A stretch of DNA of 64,000 bases, taken from contig NZ_JAOPFX010000004.1 of the NCBI RefSeq assembly GCF_025515205.1, forward strand, positions 124,001 through 188,000, given 5' to 3'. The stretch comes from Microbacterium fluvii. GTDB taxonomy: Bacteria; Actinomycetota; Actinomycetes; Actinomycetales; Microbacteriaceae. The position numbers were made by a program, and so were the translations under genes. Under the pieces are notes generated by a model, which was not told the origin of the DNA, searched no databases, and worked only from the letters and a program-made list of their open reading frames with translations. Shown one piece after another: positions 46,479 through 56,413 of this stretch (positions are counted from its first letter, which is position 1; every line of letters starts with the position of its first letter).

Positions 46479-47284
46479 GCGGTCTTCCTCCCGGTCACCC
46501 AGGGGGTCACGGAGCGCGAGATCAGGCCCAGCACGCCGTAGCCGATGAGGGCGACGACGGCCGTCAGCAGGAACACCGCCCACACGCGCGCCGAGTCGAG
46601 ATCGCCCTGCAGCTTGATGAGGGTGATGCCGACGCCGCGATCGATGCCGCCCATGTACTCACCGAGGATCGCGCCGAGGAAGGCGCTGGGCACCGCGATC
46701 TGCAGCGCATTGAGGATGGCGGGGGCCGCCGCGATGAGCCGCACCTTGCGCAGCTGCGTCATGCGCGAGCCGCCGTAGACCCGCACGACGTCGAGGCTCG
46801 AGCGGTCGGCGGCCTTGAAGCCGAGCAGGGCCCCCACCACCGTGGTGAAGAACACGGCGAGAGCGGCGAGGAAGATCGCCGTCGCGCTCGGGTCGCCCGG
46901 ACGCTTCGCACCGCCGAGGATGATGATCGAGATGCCGCCGACGGCCACCACCGGAAGGCAGTAGCTGACGACCGCGATCTGGGTGACGATGCCCTCGAGG
47001 CGCGGCAGCAGCAGCACGGTGCTCGCCAGCAGCAGGGCGGCGAGGTTGCCCCAGAAGAAGCCGATCGCCGCCTCGGTGATCGTCACCTGGAAGACGCTCC
47101 AGTAGGCGGCCAGGCCGTCGTTCCAGATCGTCGAGAACACGGTCCAGGGCGTCGGCACCGGGGTGAAGGTCGTGCCGGGCGGCGGCTGGAACACCGTGAC
47201 GGCGAACACCCACCACACCAGGATCAGCACGACGGCGCCGATGATGCCGGCGAGCCAGCCGGGGATCTGCTTGCCGCGGCGCAT
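46475..47284 (-). CDS. NMT1-type ABC transporter permease 2
   Basis: A 269-residue permease related to its neighbour: SSLDVVRVYGGSRMTQLRKVRLIAAAPAILNALQIAVPSAFLGAILGEYMGG. The N-terminal GWLAGIIGAVVLILVWWVFAVTVF is the first helix. The start codon overlaps the ATPase stop by one base. Two different permeases in one such system are less usual than a single one. Confidence 0.9.
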   Translation of the reverse strand: MRRGKQIPGWLAGIIGAVVLILVWWVFAVTVFQPPPGTTFTPVPTPWTVFSTIWNDGLAAYWSVFQVTITEAAIGFFWGNLAALLLASTVLLLPRLEGIVTQIAVVSYCLPVVAVGGISIIILGGAKRPGDPSATAIFLAALAVFFTTVVGALLGFKAADRSSLDVVRVYGGSRMTQLRKVRLIAAAPAILNALQIAVPSAFLGAILGEYMGGIDRGVGITLIKLQGDLDSARVWAVFLLTAVVALIGYGVLGLISRSVTPWVTGRKTA

Positions 47285-48105
47285 CAGGCCTCCGCGGCCG
47301 CCCGGCCGTCGGTGCCGAACAGCAGTTCGGAGGCGCGATCGACCAGGGCGTGGAACTCGGGGGTGCGCTGCATGTCGGGCGTGCGGGGGCGCGGCAGGTC
47401 GACCTCGATGATCTCCTTGATGCGCCCGGGGCGCGGGCTCATCACGGCGACGCGGTCGGAGAGGAAGATCGCCTCGCTGATGCCGTGCGTGACCAGCAGC
47501 GTCGTGGCGGGCTTCTCGGTCCAGATGCGCAGCAGCTCGAGGTTGAGGTTCTGCCGCGTCATGTCGTCGAGGGCGCCGAAGGGCTCGTCGAGCAGCAGCA
47601 CGGAGGGCTTGAGGGCGAGGGCGCGCGCGATCGAGACGCGCTGACGCATGCCGCCCGACAGCTGCGCGGGCTTGGCCTTCTCGAAGCCGCGCAGGCCCAC
47701 GAGTCCGATCAGCTCGTCGATGTAGGCCTTGTCGACGCTGCGGCCGGCGACCTCGAAGGGCAGACGGATGTTGGAGAGCACGCTGCGCCACGGAAGAAGC
47801 GCGTGGTCTTGGAAGGCGATGCCCAGCTCGCTGTCTCGGCGAAGCTCGTGCGGGTTCTTGCCGTCGACGAGCACCTCGCCGGTCGTGGGCGTCTCGAGAT
47901 CTGCGAGGATGCGCAGGATCGTCGACTTGCCGCACCCGGAGGGGCCGAGCAGGGCCAGGAACGAGCCCTTGTCGGTGTGCAGGTGGGTGTCCTGCAGGGC
48001 GGTGACGGTGCGTCCGCGCCCGGTCTGGAAGGTCTTGCTGAGGCCGTCGATCCGGATGCCGGTGCCCCGCAGGGCACCGGCATCCGGCGTGAGAGTGTCG
48101 CTCAT
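47284..48105 (-). CDS. NMT1-type ABC transporter ATP-binding protein
   Basis: A 273-residue ATPase of the SsuB/TauB/ThiZ type: Walker [11 protein letters not shown]-loop [16 protein letters not shown], signature LSGGMRQR, Walker [14 protein letters not shown], switch THGISEA (His kept). It powers import of the ligand bound by the following gene's product; the gap to that gene is 4 bases. Confidence 0.93.
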   Translation of the reverse strand: MSDTLTPDAGALRGTGIRIDGLSKTFQTGRGRTVTALQDTHLHTDKGSFLALLGPSGCGKSTILRILADLETPTTGEVLVDGKNPHELRRDSELGIAFQDHALLPWRSVLSNIRLPFEVAGRSVDKAYIDELIGLVGLRGFEKAKPAQLSGGMRQRVSIARALALKPSVLLLDEPFGALDDMTRQNLNLELLRIWTEKPATTLLVTHGISEAIFLSDRVAVMSPRPGRIKEIIEVDLPRPRTPDMQRTPEFHALVDRASELLFGTDGRAAAEA

Positions 48106-48109
48106 GTCT

Positions 48110-49225
48110 TTACGGCAGGTAGGCCTTGAGCTCGGGGTTCTCGGCGTAGATCTCGTCGATGATGGTCGTGTCGAACAGCTGGTCGACGGTGACCTCCCAG
48201 CCGGCGGCAGCCAGCGAGGCGACGGTCTGGGCCTTGAGGTCGTCCGAGATCGTGAACAGGCCGTTGGCCTCGGTCTCTTCGGTCGAGATCAGCAGCTTCT
48301 GGGCATCCAGGCCCGCCTCGGTCTTGACCGGGTCGAGGGCGCCGAAGACGGCCTCCAGGCCATCGGCCGACTCTTCGGCCGCCTGGTTGTAGTACTTCTC
48401 GATGAGGGCGACGGTGTCGGCGTTGTCCTCGGTGAAGATGTGGCTCCAGCCCTTGATCTCGGCCGTGAGGAAGGCCTTGAGCAGGTCCTTGTTCTCGGCG
48501 AGGTACTGGTCGGTCACCGAGAAGGTCTCCGCCACGTAGGGCACGCCGTTGTCGGCGTAGGTGAGGTTGGTGATGTCGTAGCCGGCCAGCTCGACGGTCA
48601 GCGCCTCGTTGGTGACGTAGGCCATGAAGCCGTCGACGTCGCCGTTCATGAGGGGCGTCGGGTCGAAGTCGACGGGAACGACGTTGACATCGGCCGGGTC
48701 GATGCCGTTGGCGTTCAGCAGCGCGGCGAACACCGAGGCGTTCGAGTCCTGCACGCCGATCGTCTTGCCCACGAGGTCCTGCGGCGTCTGGATGTCGGCG
48801 CCGTCGGCGAGCGACAGGATCGTGAACGGGTTCTTCTGGAACGTCGCGCCGATGATCTTCAGCGGAGCATCCTGCTCGGCGATCGCCGCGCCGATGGAGG
48901 CGGCGTCGCTGAGGGCGACCTGCACCGAGCCCGAGAGGAGCTTGGCGACACCCGTGTCGGGGCCCGAGATGCCGATCACGTCCGAGAAGCCGGCCTCGTC
49001 GTAGTAGCCGTTCTCGTAGGCGTAGAACTCGCCGGCGAACTCCTCGTTCTTGATCCAGGAGTACTGGACGCTGATCTCGCCGTACGAGGCGGCCTCGCCC
49101 GAGGCGTCGCCGCTCGAGGTGGCGGTGCCGCCCGACGCGCAGGCGCCGAGAACGAGGGCGGATGCGGCGATGCCGGCCGCGAGCGCGACCGCGCGGCCAC
49201 GCCGAAGGATGCTGTGCAGGGGCAT
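48110..49225 (-). CDS. NMT1/THI5-like ABC substrate-binding lipoprotein
   Basis: A 371-residue lipoprotein; signal peptide with lipobox LGACASG. The fold signature is that of NMT1/SsuA proteins ([59 protein letters not shown]). Ligands of the family include thiamine precursors, riboflavin, nitrate, sulfonates and pyrimidines; none can be chosen here. No TPP or FMN riboswitch precedes it. First gene of its operon. Confidence 0.88.
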   Translation of the reverse strand: MPLHSILRRGRAVALAAGIAASALVLGACASGGTATSSGDASGEAASYGEISVQYSWIKNEEFAGEFYAYENGYYDEAGFSDVIGISGPDTGVAKLLSGSVQVALSDAASIGAAIAEQDAPLKIIGATFQKNPFTILSLADGADIQTPQDLVGKTIGVQDSNASVFAALLNANGIDPADVNVVPVDFDPTPLMNGDVDGFMAYVTNEALTVELAGYDITNLTYADNGVPYVAETFSVTDQYLAENKDLLKAFLTAEIKGWSHIFTEDNADTVALIEKYYNQAAEESADGLEAVFGALDPVKTEAGLDAQKLLISTEETEANGLFTISDDLKAQTVASLAAAGWEVTVDQLFDTTIIDEIYAENPELKAYLP

Positions 49226-49313
49226 GGGGGGAGGACTCCCTTTCGGGTAGGAAGTGGTGCTGTGGATGCCCACAACCCTATTCCCGGCGTGTTTCAGGAT
49301 TATGACGGAACGG

Positions 49314-50246
49314 TCAGGATCGAAGCACGATGTTGAGGGGTTCCTCGCCCGCCCGCATCCGGTCGATCTGACGGCGCACGAGGCGGGCGATCCGGGGGCG
49401 CATGGCGCTGGTCGCGCCGCCGACATGGGGCGAGATCAGCACGCCGGGCGCGCTCCAGAGCGGGTGGTCGCGGGGGAGCGGCTCGGGGTCGGTCACATCG
49501 AGCGCGGCACGAACCCGGCCGCGCTGCAGGTGCGCCACGAGGGCGTCGGTGTCGACGAGCGGGCCGCGTCCCACGTTCACCACGAGCGCGCCGTCGGGGA
49601 GCGCCGAGAGGAACGCGTCGTCGACGATGTGGCGCGTGGCATCCCCGCCCGGCAGCGAGACCATGACGATGTCGGCATATGGCAGCAGCGACGGGAGCTC
49701 ATCGACCCCGTGCACGTGCAGGCCGTCCTCGTCGCGAGCGCGGCTGGCGACGGCGACGAGATCGACCTCGAAGGGGCGCAGGCGCTCCGCGATGGCCTTT
49801 CCGACTCCGCCGTAGCCGAGCAGCAGCACGCGGCGGTCGGCCAGGCTGTCGGCGAAGATCGGAGCCCAGCTGCCCTCGTCCTGCGCGCGCACGAACCCCG
49901 GAATTCCGCGCTGCGCGGCCAGAGCGAGCGCGACCGCGAGCTCGGCGGTGGAGGTCTCGTGCACGCTCGCCGCGTTGGCGAAGGTGACCCCGGGGGGTAG
50001 GGCGCCGGTCACGCCGTCGTACCCGATCGACTGCGACTGCACGAGCCCCGTCGGCACCTGGGCGAAGACCTCAAGCCATGCTGTTCCCGACATATAGGGC
50101 GGCACCACGATGTCGAGCGTCGGCGCGGGGGGCGGCGACGCAAGGTCCCAGATGTGCAGGTCGACACCGTCGGGGAGCGTGCCGAGGTCGTCGGCCAGCT
50201 CCTGCGTGGGCACGGTGACGATGAGGGGGCGCATGCTGTCGCTCAT
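49314..50246 (-). CDS. D-isomer specific 2-hydroxyacid dehydrogenase
   Basis: A 310-residue NAD-dependent dehydrogenase. The Rossmann motif is LLGYGGVGKAIAERLRPF; catalytic Arg lies in NVGRGPLVDTDAL or just before, the Glu in DPEPLPRDHPLW and the His in ISPHVGGAT. It interconverts a 2-keto acid and D-2-hydroxyacid (hydroxypyruvate/glyoxylate type are common). It ends 89 bases from the SBP gene and follows purQ on the same strand after 15 bases. Confidence 0.9.
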   Translation of the reverse strand: MSDSMRPLIVTVPTQELADDLGTLPDGVDLHIWDLASPPPAPTLDIVVPPYMSGTAWLEVFAQVPTGLVQSQSIGYDGVTGALPPGVTFANAASVHETSTAELAVALALAAQRGIPGFVRAQDEGSWAPIFADSLADRRVLLLGYGGVGKAIAERLRPFEVDLVAVASRARDEDGLHVHGVDELPSLLPYADIVMVSLPGGDATRHIVDDAFLSALPDGALVVNVGRGPLVDTDALVAHLQRGRVRAALDVTDPEPLPRDHPLWSAPGVLISPHVGGATSAMRPRIARLVRRQIDRMRAGEEPLNIVLRS

Positions 50247-50260
50247 CTCCGCCCGCGGGG

Positions 50261-50964
<704 letters not shown>

Positions 50965-50968
<4 letters not shown>

Positions 50969-51213
50969 TCGACCACCTCGACGCCCACGACGTCTTCGAT
51001 CACCGCGTTCGAGAGGATCTCGTCGGCGACCTCGCGCACCGTCGCGAGCACCTCGTCGGTGACCTCGCCCTCGACGGTGAGCTCGAAGCGCTTGCCGATG
51101 CGCACGCCGGTGAAGGCCTCGATCCCGAGGCGGGAGAGGGCTCCGGTGACGGCCTTCCCCTGCGGGTCCAGCAGCTCGGCCTTGGGCATGACGTCGACGA
51201 CGATGGTGGGCAT
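50965..51213 (-). CDS. purS: Phosphoribosylformylglycinamidine synthase subunit PurS
   Basis: An 82-residue PurS, which helps hold PurL and PurQ together: VVDVMPKAELLDPQGKAVTGALSRLG and VRIGKRFELTVEG. It is the first gene of purSQ. purL lies 20 kb away in the same window, so the complex is encoded at two loci. Confidence 0.95.
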
Positions 51214-51273
51214 TCGAGGCTCCGGGTGTCGCGGGAAGGGGTCACCCCCATCCTACGCGGACACCCCTCCCGA

Positions 51274-51331
51274 CCATGTGGCACACATGGCGGGGTCCCG
51301 CGGGGTCGAGCCCCCTATGTGTGCCACATGG
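51274..51331. repeat. Palindromic intergenic repeat, family B copy 3
   Basis: A 58-bp unit: CCATGTGGCACACATGG and the inverted ATGTGTGCCACATGG, with GCGGGGTCGAG inside. It lies in the 303-base gap between the divergent purS and cebE genes, 49 bases upstream of the first CebR site. The rest of that gap holds only the ceb promoter and operators. Confidence 0.88.
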
Positions 51332-51381
51332 TCGAGGGGGAAGAGGCGGGGGTGTCCGTGATGCATTCGTGACCTAAGTCG

Positions 51382-51451
51382 TGGGAGCGCTCCCTTGACA
51401 TCCATGGGAGCGCTCCCGTAGCGTCTGTGGCGATCGGTGAGAGCGCTCCCA
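51382..51451 (+). promoter_or_regulatory. ceb promoter with three CebR boxes
   Basis: -35 TTGACA (51395-51400), 18 bases, -10 TAGCGT (51419-51424). Three copies of the CebR box, consensus TGGGAGCGCTCCCA, each 13 of 14 matching: 51382-51395 (touching the -35), 51405-51418 (filling the spacer), 51438-51451 (just after the transcription start). Centres are 23 and 33 bases apart. Confidence 0.92.
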
Positions 51452-51516
51452 CAACCCGGTGGGGAAGCGACTCACACACTCATGCAGCACCAACCCACAC
51501 CACAAAGGAGTGACAC

Positions 51517-52803
51517 GTGAAATCACGCGCACTGCGGCGTACCGCCATCGTGATGGCCGCCGCATCCACGACCGCGCTCGTGCTCGCCGGCTGTTCCGGC
51601 AGCTCGAACGAGCCGGCTGCCACGGCGGACCCCGACGAGCCCGTCACCCTCACCGTCGCCACGTTCAACGACTTCGGCTACACCGACGAGCTCCTCCAGG
51701 AGTACATGGACGAGCACCCGAACGTGACGATCGTCCACAACAAGGCCGCGACCTCGAACGACGCCCGCGCCAACTACTTCCAGAAGCTCGGCAAGAGCGG
51801 CCTGGCCGACATCGAGGCCATCGAGGTCGACTGGCTGCCCGAGGTCATGCAGTACTCCGACCTGCTCGCTCCCGTCTCCGAAGACCTCAAGGGTCGCTGG
51901 CTGGACTGGAAGGAAGCGGCGGCGACGGATGCCGACGGCAACCTCATCGGGTACGGCACCGACATCGGCCCCGAGGCCATCTGCTACCGCTCCGACCTGT
52001 TCGAGGCGGCGGGCCTTCCCACCGACCCGGCCGAGGTCGCCACGCTGCTCGACGGCGACTGGGCGAACTTCTTCAAGGTCGGCGACGAGTTCGCCTCGGC
52101 CGACACCGGCGCCGCGTGGTTCGACAGCGCGGCCGGCATCTGGCAGGGCATGGTCAACCAGATCGAGGCCGCCTACGAGAACCCCGACTCGGGCGAGATC
52201 ATCGCGGCCGACAACGCCGAGGTGAAGTCGGCCTACGACCAGCTCACCGCGGCGCTGCCGACGCAGTCGGCGCACCTCGAGCAGTGGTCGGAGGACTACG
52301 CCGCGGGCATGGCCAACGGCGCGTTCGCCACGATGCTCTGCCCCGGCTGGATGCTCGGCGTCATCTCGGGCAACGCGAAGGACGTCACCACGTGGAACAT
52401 CGCGGACGTCTTCCCCAACGGCGGCGGCAACTGGGGCGGCTCGTACCTGACCGTCCCCGCCAACGGCGCCAACGTGGCCGCGGCCCAGGAGCTGGCCGAC
52501 TGGCTGACCTCGCCCGAGACGCAGATCAAGGCGTTCGAGAACGCGGGAACCTTCCCGAGCCAGAACGACGCTCTGACCGACGACACGCTGCTGAGCTCGA
52601 CCAACGAGTTCTTCAACAACGCCGAGGTGGGCACGATCTTCTCGGCCCGCGCCAACGCGGTCACGGTCTCGCCGTTCAAGGGTGAGTTCTACTTCCAGAT
52701 CAACGACGCGATGAACCAGGCACTCCTGCGCGTCGACCAGGGAGCCCAGGACGCCTCGACCTCGTGGGACCAGTGGGTCTCTGAAGTCGGCGCCATCCAG
52801 TAA
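51517..52803 (+). CDS. cebE: Cellobiose-type ABC transporter substrate-binding lipoprotein
   Basis: A 428-residue family 1 sugar-binding lipoprotein, signal ending LVLAGCSGS. Segments VTLTVATFNDFGYTDELLQEYMDEHPNVTI, GLADIEAIEVDWLPEV and GYGTDIGPEAICYRSDLFEAAGLPTDP match CebE-like proteins. The GTG start at 51517 has AAAGGAG 6-7 bases upstream. CebR boxes before it and a beta-glucosidase after the permeases point to cellobiose or short cello-oligosaccharides; the ligand is inferred. Confidence 0.88.
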   Translation: MKSRALRRTAIVMAAASTTALVLAGCSGSSNEPAATADPDEPVTLTVATFNDFGYTDELLQEYMDEHPNVTIVHNKAATSNDARANYFQKLGKSGLADIEAIEVDWLPEVMQYSDLLAPVSEDLKGRWLDWKEAAATDADGNLIGYGTDIGPEAICYRSDLFEAAGLPTDPAEVATLLDGDWANFFKVGDEFASADTGAAWFDSAAGIWQGMVNQIEAAYENPDSGEIIAADNAEVKSAYDQLTAALPTQSAHLEQWSEDYAAGMANGAFATMLCPGWMLGVISGNAKDVTTWNIADVFPNGGGNWGGSYLTVPANGANVAAAQELADWLTSPETQIKAFENAGTFPSQNDALTDDTLLSSTNEFFNNAEVGTIFSARANAVTVSPFKGEFYFQINDAMNQALLRVDQGAQDASTSWDQWVSEVGAIQ

Positions 52804-52811
52804 CACCCTTC

Positions 52812-52845
52812 GGATGCCCCGGGTCCGCCCGGACCCGGGGCATCC
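52812..52845 (+). terminator. Stem-loop after the binding-protein gene
   Basis: GGATGCCCCGGGTCCG at 52812-52827 pairs perfectly with CGGACCCGGGGCATCC at 52830-52845 (16-bp stem, 2-base loop). It lies between cebE and cebF, has no U-run, and probably cuts or stabilises the cebE message so that the binding protein is made in excess. Confidence 0.75.
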
Positions 52846-52904
52846 TCACCCCCGCTGTGCCTGCCCCCTTGCCGCAGCATCGTCGACCCGAGAAGAGTGA
52901 CGTC

Positions 52905-53996
52905 GTGACCGCGACAACCTCCCCTGCCCCCGCGCGCACCCGCTCCGGCGGCGACGCGCCGAACGGACCGGCCGCGCCACGGCGCATCGGCTTCGGTCAT
53001 CGCCTGAGCCGGTGGGACCTGAAGTTCTCGCCCTACCTCTACATCTCGCCGTTCTTCCTGCTGTTCATCGTCGTCGGGCTCTTCCCGATCGCGTACACGG
53101 CGGTGATCTCGTTCATGGACTGGGACCTCGTGCGCAACTCGGGCGAGTTCGTCGGGTTCGACCAGTACATCTACATCCTCGGCCAGCGCCAGTTCTGGGT
53201 CGCCCTGCGCAACACGTTCAGCATCTTCCTGCTCTCGAGCCTCCCGCAGCTGATCGCCGCGATCTTCATCGCCGCGATGCTCGACCAGAACATCCGCGCC
53301 AAGACCTTCTGGCGCATGGGCGTGCTCGTCCCCTACGTCATGGCCCCCGTCGCGGTCGCCCTCATCTTCGGCAACATGTTCGGCGACCAGTACGGCATCG
53401 TCAACACGACGCTGCAGAACTGGGGCCTGACCCCCATTCCCTGGCACTCCAACGTGGTGGCCAGCCACCTCGCGATCGCCACCATGGTCAACTTCCGCTG
53501 GACCGGCTACAACACCCTGATCCTGCTCGCCGCGATGCAGGCCATCCCGCACGACTACTACGAGGCGGCCACCGTCGACGGGGCCGGCAAGGTGCGGCAG
53601 TTCTTTGCCATCACCGTGCCGAGCCTGCGGCCCACCCTCATCTTCGTCATCATCACCTCGACGATCGGCGGCCTCCAGATCTTCGACGAGCCGCGCATGT
53701 ACGACACCAACGGCCTCGGCGGTTCGAACAAGCAGTGGCTGACGATCACGCTGTATCTGTATGACATCGGCTGGAACCAGTGGAACTTCGGCCGTGCCGC
53801 GGCACTCGCGTGGATCCTGTTCCTGATCATCCTGGTGATCGGCGTCATCAACCTGTTCGTCACCCGCGGGCTCGTCAGAGACGAGGGCTCGCGCGGTCAG
53901 CTCACCCGATCGCAGCGCAGAGCCGCGGCGCGCGCGGCACGCAAGGCGGTTTCGGAGCAGAGCGCCGCCGTCGCCGACAAGGAGGCTCAGCGATGA
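52905..53996 (+). CDS. cebF: Cellobiose-type ABC transporter permease (MalF-like)
   Basis: A 363-residue sugar permease, six helices, loop YYEAATVDGAGKVRQFFAITVPSLRPTLIF. The start is taken at the GTG at 52905 (VTATTSPAPA); a weak GAAGAG site is upstream. A cytoplasmic tail rich in Arg/Ala follows the last helix. Confidence 0.9.
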   Translation: MTATTSPAPARTRSGGDAPNGPAAPRRIGFGHRLSRWDLKFSPYLYISPFFLLFIVVGLFPIAYTAVISFMDWDLVRNSGEFVGFDQYIYILGQRQFWVALRNTFSIFLLSSLPQLIAAIFIAAMLDQNIRAKTFWRMGVLVPYVMAPVAVALIFGNMFGDQYGIVNTTLQNWGLTPIPWHSNVVASHLAIATMVNFRWTGYNTLILLAAMQAIPHDYYEAATVDGAGKVRQFFAITVPSLRPTLIFVIITSTIGGLQIFDEPRMYDTNGLGGSNKQWLTITLYLYDIGWNQWNFGRAAALAWILFLIILVIGVINLFVTRGLVRDEGSRGQLTRSQRRAAARAARKAVSEQSAAVADKEAQR

Positions 53997-54907
53997 CCAC
54001 GAGCATGACGCCCGTTCCGGTGCACGTCGAAGACCCCGAGATCCCCCGGCGCCGCTGGCGGCGCACCCGATCGCACGCCGTCAAGGGCTCGCGCCCCGGC
54101 TGGTTCGTCTACGGGTGCCTGGCGATCGTGCTGATCGCCTCGGTCTTCCCCTACTACTGGTCGTTCCTGATCGGCTCGGGCGATGCCTATACGCTGCGCG
54201 ACCCGAACATGTCGTGGCTTCCGGGGGGCAACTTCCTCGACAACGCCGCGAAGGTCGTGAACGACCCCGCGGTCAACTTCTGGCTGGCCCTGTGGAACTC
54301 CATCTGGAGTTCGGCGGTCATCGCGATGTCGGTCGTGTTCTTCTCGACGCTCGCCGGCTGGGCCTTCGCGAAGCTGCGCTTCAAGGGCAGGGGCTGGCTG
54401 CTCGTGTTCGTCATCGCCACGATGGCGGTGCCGACCCAGCTCGGCGTCGTGCCGCTGTACCTGCTGTTCGCCGACCTCGGCTGGACCGGACAGGTCGGCG
54501 CGATCATCGTGCCGAGCCTCGTGACGGCGTTCGGCGTGTTCTGGATGACCCAGTACCTGCAGCAGGCCGTTCCCGACGAGCTCATCGAGGCGGCCAGGGT
54601 CGACGGTGCGAGCTCGTTCCGCACCTTCCTCACCGTGGGGCTGCCTGCGGCCCGACCCGCCGCGGCGATGCTGGCCCTGTTCACCTTCGTGACCGCGTGG
54701 AACAACTTCTTCTGGCCGTTCATCGTGCTGGACCGCCAGAACCCGACACTGCCGGTGGCGCTGTCGCTGCTGCAGTCGAACTACTTCGTCGACTACTCCA
54801 TCGTGCTGGCAGGCGTGATCCTGGCCACGATTCCGCTCCTGCTGCTGTTCGTGTTCGCGGGCAAGCAGCTGGTCAGTGGCATCATGGCTGGGGCGGTGAA
54901 GGGGTGA
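53993..54907 (+). CDS. cebG: Cellobiose-type ABC transporter permease (MalG-like)
   Basis: A 304-residue permease overlapping cebF by 4 bases (ATGA). Six helices; the EAA loop is ELIEAARVDGASSFRTFLTVGLPAARPA and the C-terminal half has AWNNFFWPFIVLD as in MalG/CebG. No ATPase gene is in the operon, as in Streptomyces, where the shared MsiK ATPase energises the system. Confidence 0.92.
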   Translation: MTTSMTPVPVHVEDPEIPRRRWRRTRSHAVKGSRPGWFVYGCLAIVLIASVFPYYWSFLIGSGDAYTLRDPNMSWLPGGNFLDNAAKVVNDPAVNFWLALWNSIWSSAVIAMSVVFFSTLAGWAFAKLRFKGRGWLLVFVIATMAVPTQLGVVPLYLLFADLGWTGQVGAIIVPSLVTAFGVFWMTQYLQQAVPDELIEAARVDGASSFRTFLTVGLPAARPAAAMLALFTFVTAWNNFFWPFIVLDRQNPTLPVALSLLQSNYFVDYSIVLAGVILATIPLLLLFVFAGKQLVSGIMAGAVKG

Positions 54908-54939
54908 TGAGACCGATGCTGAGAGAGGACTCCGAGCAC

Positions 54940-56394
54940 ATGGGAGCCGAGACCCGATCCTTCCCCGAGGATTTCCTGTTCGGCGCGGCGACCGCCGCGT
55001 TCCAGATCGAGGGCGCTGCCTTCGAAGGCGGTCGCCGCGCGTCGATCTGGGACGCGTTCTGCCGCGTGCCCGGGGCCGTCATCAACGGCGACAACGGCGA
55101 TGTCGCCTGCGATCACTACCACCGCTACCCCGACGACGTCGCACTCATGAAGCGCATGGGACTGCAGACCTACCGCTTCTCGACCTCGTGGTCGCGCGTG
55201 CGCCCCGACGGCGGCGCCCTCAACCCTGAGGGTCTCGACTTCTACAAGCGCCTCGTCGACGAGCTGCTCGACGCCGACATCCTGCCGTGGCTGACGCTCT
55301 ACCACTGGGATCTCCCCCAGGCGCTGCAGGAGAAGGGCGGCTGGACCGTCCGCGAGACGAGCGACCGCTTCACCGAATACGCGCTCGACATGCACGACGC
55401 CCTCGGCGACCGCGTGAACGTGTGGACGACGCTGAACGAGCCGTGGTGCTCGTCGTTCCTCAGCTACACCGCCGGCATCCACGCCCCCGGCCACTACAGC
55501 GTGCAGGAGGGCGTGCTCGCCGCGCACCACCTGCTGCTCGGCCACGGCCAGGTGGTGCGCGAGCTGCGGCAGCGCGACGCCGACCTCAAGCTCGGCATCA
55601 CGCTGAACCTGACCGTGGCGGATGCTGTCGACCCGGCCGACCCGGCCGACGCCGACGCCGCGCGCCGCATCGACGGGCAGTTCAACCGCTGGTTCCTCGA
55701 CCCGGTCTTCCGCGGCTCGTACCCCGGCGATGTCATCGACGACATCCGCGCGGTGGATGCGGCGGCCATCGACGCGCTCGAGGCGGCGAACCGGCCAGGA
55801 GACCTCGAGGTGATCTCTACCCCCATCGACACGTTCGGGGTCAACTACTACCACGGCGAGTACGTCGGAGGTCGGCCGCCGGCCGAGCCCGTGACCGGCG
55901 GTGACGCGCCGACGCCGCGACGCGCAGCATCCCCGTTCCCCTCGCACGAGGCGATCTACTGGCACGACCGAGGACTCCCGCGCACCAACATGCACTGGGA
56001 GGTGCAGCCCGAGGGCCTCACCCGCCTGCTGCAGCGCGTCAGCGACGAGTACGCTGGGCCCGCCGGCGTGCCGATCTATGTCACCGAGAACGGCGCCGCC
56101 TACGACGATGTCGTGGAGGGCGAGGGTGCCGACGCGACCGTGCCCGACGTCGAGCGCACCGAGTTCCTCCGGGTGCATCTGGGGGCGATCCTCGACGCGC
56201 AGCAGGCCGGCGTCGACGTGCGCGGGTACTTCTACTGGTCGCTGCTCGACAACTTCGAGTGGGCGTGGGGCTACGAGAAGCGATTCGGTATCGTTCGGGT
56301 GGACTACCCGACGCAGGAGCGCCTCGTGAAAGACAGCGGCAACGAGTACGCGCGCATCATCGCGGCGCGCGCCCTCGACGCGACGGCATCCTGA
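54940..56394 (+). CDS. bglC: Beta-glucosidase, GH1 family
   Basis: A 484-residue GH1 enzyme. Acid/base Glu167 (TLNEPW), nucleophile Glu383 (YVTENGAAY), opening FPEDFLFGAATAAFQIEGA and STSWSRVRP. No signal peptide: it cleaves imported cellobiose to glucose in the cytoplasm. I prefer the ATG at 54940 (GAGAGAGGA 10 bases upstream); ATGs at 54907 and 54916 would add 11 or 8 residues and overlap the cebG stop. Confidence 0.93.
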   Translation: MGAETRSFPEDFLFGAATAAFQIEGAAFEGGRRASIWDAFCRVPGAVINGDNGDVACDHYHRYPDDVALMKRMGLQTYRFSTSWSRVRPDGGALNPEGLDFYKRLVDELLDADILPWLTLYHWDLPQALQEKGGWTVRETSDRFTEYALDMHDALGDRVNVWTTLNEPWCSSFLSYTAGIHAPGHYSVQEGVLAAHHLLLGHGQVVRELRQRDADLKLGITLNLTVADAVDPADPADADAARRIDGQFNRWFLDPVFRGSYPGDVIDDIRAVDAAAIDALEAANRPGDLEVISTPIDTFGVNYYHGEYVGGRPPAEPVTGGDAPTPRRAASPFPSHEAIYWHDRGLPRTNMHWEVQPEGLTRLLQRVSDEYAGPAGVPIYVTENGAAYDDVVEGEGADATVPDVERTEFLRVHLGAILDAQQAGVDVRGYFYWSLLDNFEWAWGYEKRFGIVRVDYPTQERLVKDSGNEYARIIAARALDATAS

Positions 56395-56413
56395 ACGGCA
56401 CGGCGGAGGCAGC

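Noticed and set aside
49226..49313. A TPP or other riboswitch before the NMT1-type binding protein
   Set aside because: No CTGAGA/ACCTGA thi-box elements or other conserved aptamer pattern were found on the minus strand.
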